This document shows positions 54,365 through 62,144 of a stretch of 64,000 nucleotides of DNA, one piece after another (the stretch's first letter is position 1; every line of letters begins with the position of its first letter). Source of the DNA: Arcticibacter tournemirensis (GTDB lineage Bacteria; Bacteroidota; Bacteroidia; Sphingobacteriales; Sphingobacteriaceae); NCBI RefSeq assembly GCF_006716645.1, contig NZ_VFPL01000001.1, positions 3,100,001 through 3,164,000 on the forward strand, given 5' to 3'. A model generated the notes under the pieces. It saw only the letters and a list, made by a program, of their open reading frames with translations, did not search any database and was not told where the DNA came from. The position numbers and the translations under genes were made by a program.

Positions 54365-54372
54365 CAAAGGTA
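54365..54372 (-). promoter_or_regulatory. -7 promoter box of cmk (very short leader)
   Basis: TACCTTTG on the minus strand, exact TAnnTTTG, 8 nt before the ATG at 54356 and 5 nt before a GTG at 54359. Confidence 0.5.
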
Positions 54373-54490
54373 TCGTTTCGTGTTGATTTTAAATAATTGA
54401 AGATTAAAAAATAGTTAGCGGTATATCCGCTTTACAACTTCAGATGGCATCCGGAGGCAGGATAAATAACTGATATAATTAGGCTTGCTC

Positions 54491-54526
54491 TTGCCGGAGC
54501 CGGCAAACTTTGCCGGTACTTTTTTT
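54491..54526 (+). terminator. Orphan terminator/attenuator-like structure upstream of arfB
   Basis: Three mutually complementary segments: TTGCCGG (54491-54497), CCGGCAA (54500-54506) and TTGCCGG (54510-54516), the last followed by TACTTTTTTT. Segment 2 can pair with 1 or with 3; only the 2-3 pairing makes a terminator hairpin. No gene lies upstream on this strand. Confidence 0.55.
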
Positions 54527-54550
54527 ATATAGCAGATATTTTTCTTTGTC

Positions 54551-54558
54551 TAAATTTG
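54551..54558 (+). promoter_or_regulatory. Leaderless-type -7 box of arfB
   Basis: TAAATTTG, exact TAnnTTTG. GGG alone separates it from the ATG at 54562. Confidence 0.6.
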
Positions 54559-54561
54559 GGG

Positions 54562-54975
54562 ATGGATTTTTCTAAAGAGGATTTACTCCCCGGTATCAGC
54601 TTTAAAACCTCAAGAAGCGGAGGAAAAGGAGGACAGAATGTAAATAAGGTTTCGAGCAAAGCAGAGTTGAATTATAACCTGGAAGAATCTTCCATATTTA
54701 ACGACTTGCAAAAAGAGCGCATAAAAGAAAAGCTTTCAAACCGCCTGACAGCCTCGGGTATGATCCAGGTGATAAGTGATGAGGAAAGAAGTCAGTATCT
54801 TAACAAGGAGCGCTGCCTGGATAAACTCTTCCACCTGCTTCGTAAAGCACTGCATGTTGCCAAACCAAGAAAAGCAACCAAGCCATCCAAAGCCTCTGTA
54901 GAAAAGAGGCTCTAGGAGAAACAACAAAAGGCTTTAAAAAAACTAAACAGGAGAAGGGGAGCCGCTGATTTTTGA
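54562..54975 (+). pseudogene. arfB: Peptide-chain-release-factor-like rescue protein ArfB, interrupted by in-frame TAG
   Basis: The frame from ATG 54562 encodes a domain with the GGQ motif (SRSGGKGGQNVNKVSSKAEL), as in ArfB/YaeJ, which hydrolyses peptidyl-tRNA on stalled ribosomes. It stops at TAG 54913-54915 after 117 codons (KASVEKRL). The same frame then continues for 19 codons, EKQQKALKKLNRRRGAADF, to TGA at 54973. In this family such a basic tail enters the empty mRNA channel and is needed for rescue. A terminator begins right at the TGA. So the ancestral gene reached 54975, and TAG is a nonsense change, a sequencing error or a read-through site. ATG follows a -7 box by 3 nt. Confidence 0.75.
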
Positions 54976-54994
54976 GGCATTCATTGCCTCTTTT
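54974..54994 (+). terminator. Terminator after the arfB frame
   Basis: GAGGCA / TGCCTC stem with a 5-nt loop, then TTTT. It starts inside the distal TGA stop, which supports that stop as the original end of arfB. Confidence 0.7.
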
Positions 54995-55444
54995 GTCATT
55001 GTCTGTTTTAAGTTCTTAGGACCGTCTGGCTATTAGTCAGTCAATCATTATTTTATAATCCCGAATTTTTCTTCTTGAATCTTGCTTCCCCCTGTTCTGT
55101 ACCCAGCCTGTAACTCTTTTTAAACCCCGTCACTACGTTAGCGTCCATATTACGTAATGAGTGCGTTAAAAGTCCGTGTTTTGATATTAAAACACGGACT
55201 TTTAACATAGTTTTTATATTGTTTGCCTGCAAAAGCTGAAATGCAGTCCAAACGCGGTTCATACCCTTATACAGCGCGTTTTCAGATCGCCTTGCTGTAC
55301 CTCCTGAGCTAATCCGCTCTCTTTCAGAAGAAAGCGTTTTAATCTTTCACGAAAAAAGATTTCAATTTTTTTATGTTTTTCATTTTCAGGATCCCTAAAT
55401 TAGCTTCATAAACCAATCCGATGTTCATCTAAACCAATAGGTAC
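54995..55444. other. Intergenic stretch before the GC-rich orphan gene
   Basis: About 450 nt without a convincing gene. It contains an 18-bp perfect inverted repeat (55165-55206) and a 69-codon minus-strand frame across it (55053-55262) that may be a gene fragment. The last 100 nt before the next gene are AT-rich and lack a clear -7 box. Confidence 0.4.
55165..55206. repeat. Perfect 18-bp inverted repeat
   Basis: Arms GTTAAAAGTCCGTGTTTT (55165-55182) and its exact complement (55189-55206) around a GATATT spacer. A T5 run starts 4 nt after the right arm, but no gene ends just upstream on the plus strand. Confidence 0.85.
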
Positions 55445-56389
55445 ATGGCAATCATACAAGGCAAATATTTAAGGGGAAGCGTAGGGAATTACGCGTTCCG
55501 CAAGGTCGGCAACCGCAACATTATACAATCTAAACCAGGCCGGGGCACGGTCCGTCAAACGGAGGCCACGCGTGAGAGCAGCGCCGAGTTCGGGCTGGCC
55601 AGTACAGCAGGCAAGATGCTTCGGTATGCCTTTGGGAACCTGTACGGGTATGAGTATGATGGCAGGATGATGAACAGGATGGTCAGAACACTTACCGAAG
55701 TGATCGGCAAGGACGACAGGCCTCGGGGACAAAGGGAAATCACCGGCGGAGATATCAGCAGGCTGAAGGGCTTCGAGTTCAATGCGGCGGCCCCTCTGCG
55801 CAACCAGTGGAAGCTGACACCGGAGGCCAGGATGGATGAAAAGGGAACGATCCGGGTGAGCTTTCCGTCGTTCGTGTATCTAAAAGACCTGACGCCATCC
55901 TCCAGCTACAGCTATTGCATCATCAAGGCCCAGGTGATCGCCTTCGACTTTAAGAACAGCCGGTACAAGAGCCTTGGAGAAGAGAAGCTGGAAGTGAAAC
56001 TGATCACCGGGCGTCAGGAGGCCACCGAATGGACGTTTGAGTCAGACGTACCGGAAGGATGTTTACTTCTGGTGGGGTTCTCTCTGAAATACTACCGGAA
56101 CAATAACGGGATCCTGGAGATCGTACAGGACCGTTCAAAACACAGTTCAACAGAGATCATCGGTAGCTTTATCCGTCCTGGTCGGGAAACGTCGTATGAG
56201 GAACCACCGCAGATCATCCGGGTATCCAAATACGAATCATGGGCACCGGATTCAGGCTGGCGAAAGGTCGAGTTAAACAGCAAGGCCTATAACAAGCTGC
56301 AAAGGCAAAGGCTGAAACAGGCAAAGGGGAAGAGCCCGACAGTGGCGAAGGAGAAGACAAAGGATAAGGATGGCTGGACGAAGATGTAA
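55445..56389 (+). CDS. Orphan Bacteroidota protein of unknown function (DUF6266-like N-terminus)
   Basis: A 314-residue protein with no signal peptide or membrane helix. The N-terminus (about 1-60) reads IIQGKYLRGSVGNYAFRKVG, then IIQSKPGRGTVRQTEATRES and FGLAS. A Gly-x-x-G-x-x-G start followed by a Pro-x-x-x-x-x-Thr-x-Ala block recalls proteins annotated DUF6266 in Pedobacter relatives; the match is by eye only. The middle looks beta-rich and the last 30 residues are very basic (KLQRQRLKQAKGKSPTVAKEKTKDKDG). The gene is clearly GC-richer than its neighbours, suggesting transfer. No partner gene is evident. Confidence 0.6.
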   Translation: MAIIQGKYLRGSVGNYAFRKVGNRNIIQSKPGRGTVRQTEATRESSAEFGLASTAGKMLRYAFGNLYGYEYDGRMMNRMVRTLTEVIGKDDRPRGQREITGGDISRLKGFEFNAAAPLRNQWKLTPEARMDEKGTIRVSFPSFVYLKDLTPSSSYSYCIIKAQVIAFDFKNSRYKSLGEEKLEVKLITGRQEATEWTFESDVPEGCLLLVGFSLKYYRNNNGILEIVQDRSKHSSTEIIGSFIRPGRETSYEEPPQIIRVSKYESWAPDSGWRKVELNSKAYNKLQRQRLKQAKGKSPTVAKEKTKDKDGWTKM

Positions 56390-56803
56390 TTTGCCACGGG
56401 CTGCTATCTGTAAGTACCGACTTACATTCGGAACCAGAACGCTGAATAAAACGGATCTTTGCAGATGCCGGAAGGTACAAAAGCTCTTAATCTGTGGGGT
56501 CCTGAGTTCTGGCCTCAGCGGAGGCAGACCGTTAGCTGCAAGTTAACAACAGCACTATAAAACATTGACTAACATAAATTTAAAGACATAACTATGGAGT
56601 GAATTTTTGACGGATAGGAACTGCAGGTGTAACGCTAAGGAAAAGGTCTCAACTCCCTTTTTCTAATAACGAATTATAGAACAGACAGAAATGAGATTGA
56701 AAACGACATAAGCTAATTTCAGACTTTACAATGCCGTGTTTTTAGGCGACAAACATATGGCAAATTTTTTGATTATCTTTGTTATAATTTGAAAGGAGGA
56801 AAG
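56390..56803. other. Intergenic stretch between orphan gene and vapB
   Basis: About 414 nt. I see no ORF with protein character and no strong hairpin. It ends in an AT-rich promoter-like stretch (TATAATTTG, 56783-56791) and an AAGGAGG ribosome site for the antitoxin. Confidence 0.4.
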
Positions 56804-57052
56804 ATGAAAACAGCAAACTTGAATACAACCCTGATTGACAGCTATTATAAATTGCTGAAAAGTCTTAGTCCCAATAATAAATTGGAACTTATCGCCCGAC
56901 TTTCAAAGTCGATGAAAACCTCTAAAAAGCGAGAGAATGAAATTTCTCTTGAATCTTTATACGGTTCTTGGGAATCAGACCAAACCGCAGATGAATTTAT
57001 TGCGGAACTTAAAGCCGCAAGAAACTTCACCCGTAAACGTGAAGAATTGTGA
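56804..57052 (+). CDS. VapB-like antitoxin
   Basis: An 82-residue protein upstream of and overlapping a PIN-domain toxin gene. The N-terminal part (MKTANLNTTLIDSYYKLLKSLSPNNKLELIARLSKSM) is helical, and the acidic C-terminal half (LYGSWESDQTADEFIAELKAARNFTRKREEL) is the type that wraps the toxin. No classical AbrB or RHH fold is obvious, so the DNA-binding part is uncertain. Start ATG 56804, preceded by a full AAGGAGG with 4-nt spacing. It overlaps the toxin start by 4 nt. Confidence 0.75.
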   Translation: MKTANLNTTLIDSYYKLLKSLSPNNKLELIARLSKSMKTSKKRENEISLESLYGSWESDQTADEFIAELKAARNFTRKREEL

Positions 57053-57462
57053 AAAAATTCTTACTCGACACCAATATTTGTATCTATTTCTTAAAAGGGC
57101 AGTTTGACTTGCATCGTAAAATCAAAGCGGTTGGTGAAGAAAACTGTCTTTTGTCTGAAGTGACGATAGCCGAGCTTAAATACGGCGTTGAAAATAGTGT
57201 GCAGAAAGAAAAGAATCGAAAAAATATGGAAGCATTTATTGCTAAATTCGATATTCTTCCAATTTTCCCTGTTCTTGATATTTACGCAAGAGAAAAAGCC
57301 AGGCTGAAAACCAAAGGCAGCATATTAGACGATTTTGACTTGCTTATTGGAACAACTGCTGTTTTCAACAACCTTATTTTGATAACAAAAAACGTAAGTG
57401 ACTTTGATAGACTTGCCGGAATTGTTATCGAGGATTGGACAACCGACCGATATAAAGTCTGA
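57049..57462 (+). CDS. VapC-like PIN-domain toxin
   Basis: A 137-residue PIN ribonuclease. Acidic active-site residues: Asp7 (LLDTNICIYF), Glu42 (VTIAELKYG), and the DDFD motif near residue 98 (GSILDDFDLLIGTTAV) with a final Asp near VSDFDRL. Known VapC toxins cleave tRNA or rRNA when free of antitoxin. It starts at GTG within the antitoxin stop (GTGA overlap), so translation is coupled. The module is probably a mobile accessory insert. Confidence 0.88.
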   Translation: MKKFLLDTNICIYFLKGQFDLHRKIKAVGEENCLLSEVTIAELKYGVENSVQKEKNRKNMEAFIAKFDILPIFPVLDIYAREKARLKTKGSILDDFDLLIGTTAVFNNLILITKNVSDFDRLAGIVIEDWTTDRYKV

Positions 57463-57717
57463 TTGTACCCATTAACATCTGTATTCATTAAGCTTAACAC
57501 ATCATTTGCTTCTTTATTTAATTCTCTTTTTATCCCTTGAAATACCGAATTGCCTATTTGGTCGCTACGTGTAGCTAAAGGATGAACAGGGAACGTGACC
57601 AACAGCGATTTTTGACACTGTAGAAAGGAATGAACGGCGAGACTCTTCAATTGCAAACTGAAACCGAACTGCAAGGAAAAAGCATTATCTTTAGCTCCGA
57701 CCATTAAATTTAAATAA

Positions 57718-60700
57718 ATGTTTTTCGGGAGGTTGCGCAAAGGATTCATAATTAATGCTTTATTGATATTAATTTCGATATCGGCATCGGCGCAGCAGGG
57801 CCAGCTTAAATTTAAACATATTTCATTCAGAGAGGGGCTGGCTCAAAGTCCGATTTCCTGCATTTTTCAGGATAGTCAGGGCTTTATATGGATCGGTAAC
57901 TGGAAGGGACTGACGAGGTATGACGGAAATGAATTTCGAACCTTTAAACATGACGACACGGATAGCACAAGCCTGAGTAATAACAGGGTAAATGCAATAG
58001 TAGAGGACGCAGAGAATAACATGTGGATCGCTACGGCTAACGGAATAAGTTGTTATAACCCTAAAATAGAAAAATTCAGGTCTATTTTAAGTATTAATGT
58101 CAAAGGCGGCAAAAACTATATTTCGTCTGTTCTTGCCGATCAGCAAAAGAAGATCTGGGTAGCAACCTTCAGCGGAGTAAAGCTTGTCAAAGATCATCAG
58201 CTTCAAGATATCCCGGGGTTCAAGAGACGAAGTGATTCCAGCCTCTACAATGGTGTTACGTTTACAATATTCAGGGATTCGGGAAATCGTATTTGGACGG
58301 GGACGAAACGCGGACCAGCATGTTTCGATCCTGTTTCCCGAAGGATCATTGAACTTCCCCCGGTTATAAAGTCGAATGCAGGCCTGATGGCGGCAAAGAT
58401 CCTGGTTATACGGCAGGACAGACAGGGGGATATTTGGTTCGGCACGGAGAGTTCAGGTGTTTTCAGATATAGCGCCCGGCAGAACCGGTGTTACCAATAC
58501 CGGCATTCTGAGGCTACGGCTTCCAGCTTGTGTTCAGACTGGATTAAAGACATACTGATAAGCAGGGATGGTAAAGTATGGATTGGAACAAGAGGCGGTA
58601 TCAGTCTTTTGCAGGACGACGGTAGCTTCCTGAATTACGAACACCGGGCAGAGGATCCTGATTCTATGAACGACAGCACTGTATGGAGCCTTATGCAGGA
58701 CAGCTCCCTTAATATCTGGATCGGTACCTTCGCCGGAGGTATCAATCTTCTGTATCAGGCTGGCAATAACTTTACCAATATAGGCGAACGCATCGGCAGT
58801 AAACAGGGGCTGAATCATCCGGTGGTAAATGCAGTGGCTGAAGACCCTGACGGAAGTTTATGGATAGGAACTTACGGAGGTGGTATAAATCACGTCAATT
58901 TGAAGACGGGCGCATTTCAGTATTATTCTGTTCGCCCCGACGGGATGGACAGACCCACAAACGGTGTGAAATCCTTATTTCAGGACGATAAAGACAATCT
59001 CTGGATTGGTACACTCGACGGCCTTTATCGCTTTAACAAACGAACGCATGCCATTAAAAACTTCAGCTTTCCTGTTAATGAGGGTAAGCTAAGCGAAAAC
59101 CTGATCAATACCATCCTGGTGGATGGCGGAGGCGTATGGGCAGGTACAAACGGTGGGGGATTGCGTTATATTAATGAAGCTGGCAAGATAACAACCTTTC
59201 GCCATGACGAGAAAGATCCGGTATCCCTATCCGATAATTTCGTTACTTGTATCAGAAAAGACGACAGGGGTAATATGTGGATTTCTACTCAGAACGGGCT
59301 TAACTATTTTGATGTCCAAAAGCAGAAGTTCACCGCAAAGTTTAGAAGGTCAAAAAAAAATTCCATCAGCAACAATACTGTTCTGACATTATTAATTGAT
59401 TCGAAAAAACGGTTGTGGCTCGGAACTGAAGGGGGAGGGTTAAATTGTTACGATCGCAACGGAAAAAGGTTTTACACCGTAAGATTTGCTGATGGTCTTT
59501 CTGATAATGTTATCCAATCGATTCAGGAAGACAGGTCGGGCAACATTTGGGTAAGCACTGACAATGGTATATTTAAAGTTCACACAGCAGGGCTGCGCTT
59601 CCCGTTTAAGCCCTCTCTTCTTAAAGTTACCTATTATAATTCGAACGACGGCCTGGGTAGTAATCAGTTCTCTACCAATGCCGGACTTCGGACAAGTAAA
59701 GGACTGCTGGTCTTTGGCGGAGTCAATGGCCTTACCCTGTTTTCTCCCGAGGCCATAGTGAAAAATCGTTTCATTCCCAAAGTAGTTATCACGGGCTTAT
59801 TTGTAAGAAATAACCGTGCGGTAATTGGAGAGGAAGGTTCACCTTTGAAGCAGGCCATAAATTATACGCGGGAAATTACACTGAATTACGACCAGCGTTT
59901 CATCTCTGTTAAATTCGCGGCACTCAACTTTATTAATCCCGCCAATAATCAGTACGCTTATAAGCTGGAAGGGCTTACAAACAAGGAGGACTGGCATTAT
60001 GCTGGTAACCAGTCTGCTGCCACCTACACTAATTTAGGTCCGGGTGATTATACATTCGTAGTTAAGGCGGCGAACAATGATGGCCTCTGGAACAACGTCC
60101 CAGCCACCTTAAAGATCACGGTTCTGCCGCCCTGGTGGATGACGTGGTGGGCTTATCTTCTTTATGTATTGACGATAGGTTCTATCGTTTTTGCTACTAT
60201 CAGATTTTTCAGGATCCGGGCAAAGCTTAAAAGAGATCTGTTTTATGAGCAGCTTCAGAATGAACGGCAGCAAGAGCTGTATCAGATGAAGCTTAACTTC
60301 TTTACGAATATTTCTCATGAGATCAGAACTCCTTTGACGCTGATCGTTGGTCCCCTGGAGAAGCTTATCAGCAGTGCTTTAGACAATGCCGTTGTCCACA
60401 AGCAGCTGATCCTTGTAAAAAACAATGCCGACCGTCTGATGCGTCTTGTAACAGAGCTGCTCGACTTCCGGAAAGTGGAAACCGGACATATGAAGCTGCA
60501 TTTTTATGAATGCAATATTGTTAAGTTCACAAACGAGATATTTCTTTCTTTTCAAAATATCGCCTTAAGTCGTAATATAGAATATACATACCACGCCGAT
60601 TCTCCGGATCAGCTGGTTTGTTTTGATAAAGATCAGATGGAGAAAGTCTTCTTCAATCTGCTTTCAAATGCATTTAAGTTTACTCCAGATAACGGGCAAA

Positions 60701-61887
60701 TCACTCTATCAGTAAAGACGTTGAACAAGAAGGGCAACGAATGGGTAGATATTATTATAAGGGACAATGGAAAAGGCATACCAGAAGAAAGTCAAAAACT
60801 TCTGTTTAATAATTTCTTCCAGGCGGACCAGTCAAAGTCGCATTTAGGGACGGGTATCGGCCTTGCTTTATCAAAGAGTATCGTGGAGCTGCATAAAGGC
60901 GAGCTGAATGTTTATAGTGTTCCGGCGACGGAAGAAATAGCAGGGGAGACTACGTTTACCGTTTCCCTGCGAACCGGACGTTCTCATTTAGGTGACGAAG
61001 AAATACAGCCGGACTATATGAATAGTGAGGATACATCCATCTATCGGATCCAGCAGGAAAAGGAAACATTGGGGGTATCGGAAAAAGGAGTTTCGGCTGA
61101 TAAAAAATATTCAGTGCTGGTGATTGAAGACAATGCTGAGGTTCGAAGTTTCATCTCCGGTTCGTTGAGTGATTACTACTACGTTCATGAAAGTCCTGAT
61201 GGATTGAAAGGGCTCGCTGACACCTTCAGTCTGATGCCCGACCTCGTTATCAGCGATGTGATGATGCCTGGAATGGATGGACTTGAGGTTTGCAGAAATA
61301 TAAAGTCGGATGAGAGGACCAACCATATTCCCGTAATTCTTCTCACAGCGCGCGCCACATTTATACATCAGGTGAACGGGCTCGAAAATGGCGCAGATGC
61401 CTATATCACCAAGCCTTTCAGTATCCAGCTTCTCGAATTGCAGATACATAACATTCTTGAAGCTAAGGAGGTTATACGGAAGAAATACAGCCGTGAGGTA
61501 ATCCTTCAACCTAAAAACATAGCCATTACCTCACCGGAAGAAAAGTTCCTTCACAAGTTAATGGAAATTGTGGAAAGAAATATCGACAATGACCAGTTTG
61601 GAGTTCAGGAACTGGTGGAGGAGATCGGGATGAGCAAAACGGTGCTTTATAAGAAGGTGCAATCGTTAACCGACCTTTCGGTTGCCGACTATATAAAGTC
61701 AGTTAGATTGCAAAAAGCCGCTATGATGCTTAGCCAGAATAAAACCGGCATTGCCGAAGTTGCCTTTGCCGTTGGTTTCAACGACAGGAAGTATTTCAGC
61801 AAAGAGTTCAGGAAACAATATGGTTTATCGCCTACCGAATATATTAATCAAAATTCGCCGGCTCCGGTTGGACAAACGAACGCTTAA
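57718..61887 (+). CDS. Hybrid two-component system sensor/regulator (HTCS)
   Basis: A 1389-residue one-protein signal system of Bacteroidota glycan loci. Order: signal peptide (1-25); two seven-bladed-propeller sensor regions of repeated blades (about 30-690; blades such as DSQGFIWIGNWKGLTRYDG and DKDNLWIGTLDGLYRFN); Y_Y_Y domain (about 700-790); membrane helix (about 805-830); HisKA with phospho-His near 866 (NISHEIRTPLTLIVGPLEKL); HATPase (about 960-1085; NLLSNAFKFTPDNG, GTGIGLALSKSI); receiver (about 1125-1240; Asp1179 in ISDVMMPGMDG); AraC-type HTH (about 1285-1380; AEVAFAVGFNDRKYFSKEFRKQYGLSPTEY). All catalytic residues appear intact. It likely controls the SusC gene that follows. Confidence 0.93.
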   Translation: MFFGRLRKGFIINALLILISISASAQQGQLKFKHISFREGLAQSPISCIFQDSQGFIWIGNWKGLTRYDGNEFRTFKHDDTDSTSLSNNRVNAIVEDAENNMWIATANGISCYNPKIEKFRSILSINVKGGKNYISSVLADQQKKIWVATFSGVKLVKDHQLQDIPGFKRRSDSSLYNGVTFTIFRDSGNRIWTGTKRGPACFDPVSRRIIELPPVIKSNAGLMAAKILVIRQDRQGDIWFGTESSGVFRYSARQNRCYQYRHSEATASSLCSDWIKDILISRDGKVWIGTRGGISLLQDDGSFLNYEHRAEDPDSMNDSTVWSLMQDSSLNIWIGTFAGGINLLYQAGNNFTNIGERIGSKQGLNHPVVNAVAEDPDGSLWIGTYGGGINHVNLKTGAFQYYSVRPDGMDRPTNGVKSLFQDDKDNLWIGTLDGLYRFNKRTHAIKNFSFPVNEGKLSENLINTILVDGGGVWAGTNGGGLRYINEAGKITTFRHDEKDPVSLSDNFVTCIRKDDRGNMWISTQNGLNYFDVQKQKFTAKFRRSKKNSISNNTVLTLLIDSKKRLWLGTEGGGLNCYDRNGKRFYTVRFADGLSDNVIQSIQEDRSGNIWVSTDNGIFKVHTAGLRFPFKPSLLKVTYYNSNDGLGSNQFSTNAGLRTSKGLLVFGGVNGLTLFSPEAIVKNRFIPKVVITGLFVRNNRAVIGEEGSPLKQAINYTREITLNYDQRFISVKFAALNFINPANNQYAYKLEGLTNKEDWHYAGNQSAATYTNLGPGDYTFVVKAANNDGLWNNVPATLKITVLPPWWMTWWAYLLYVLTIGSIVFATIRFFRIRAKLKRDLFYEQLQNERQQELYQMKLNFFTNISHEIRTPLTLIVGPLEKLISSALDNAVVHKQLILVKNNADRLMRLVTELLDFRKVETGHMKLHFYECNIVKFTNEIFLSFQNIALSRNIEYTYHADSPDQLVCFDKDQMEKVFFNLLSNAFKFTPDNGQITLSVKTLNKKGNEWVDIIIRDNGKGIPEESQKLLFNNFFQADQSKSHLGTGIGLALSKSIVELHKGELNVYSVPATEEIAGETTFTVSLRTGRSHLGDEEIQPDYMNSEDTSIYRIQQEKETLGVSEKGVSADKKYSVLVIEDNAEVRSFISGSLSDYYYVHESPDGLKGLADTFSLMPDLVISDVMMPGMDGLEVCRNIKSDERTNHIPVILLTARATFIHQVNGLENGADAYITKPFSIQLLELQIHNILEAKEVIRKKYSREVILQPKNIAITSPEEKFLHKLMEIVERNIDNDQFGVQELVEEIGMSKTVLYKKVQSLTDLSVADYIKSVRLQKAAMMLSQNKTGIAEVAFAVGFNDRKYFSKEFRKQYGLSPTEYINQNSPAPVGQTNA

Positions 61888-62144
61888 AACGTTTTCGAGC
61901 CAATTTTACCCCTACTAAAGGAAGTTTCTACCCCTTCTTATTACAACGTAAGACACATATTTGCCTAATCAATTTTATAAACAAATGAAAGGAAAAGCGC
62001 AATTATCCAACTGGAGAAGGCTAAACAGATGCTTATATCACCGGCTGTTCGCTATATCCGGTAAATTTCCCTGACTCCATATTATAAAACGATAAAAGAG
62101 CAAAACTCTTTAACAGGATCAATCAATAAAACCATGAGAATTAA

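Noticed and set aside
55053-55262. 69-codon minus-strand frame containing the 18-bp inverted repeat
   Set aside because: The repeat forces its sequence; the end (SYRLGTEQGEARFKKKNSGL) might be a fragment of some gene, but there is not enough to call it.
57282-57749. 155-codon minus-strand frame across the end of vapC and the following gap
   Set aside because: A middle part (about 57470-57640) looks mildly protein-like, so a gene remnant is possible, but it overlaps vapC and the HTCS start and I recognise nothing in it.
61985-62074. 29-codon ATG frame between the HTCS and SusC genes, a possible leader peptide
   Set aside because: No conserved feature, no clear start signal; short frames of this size are expected by chance.
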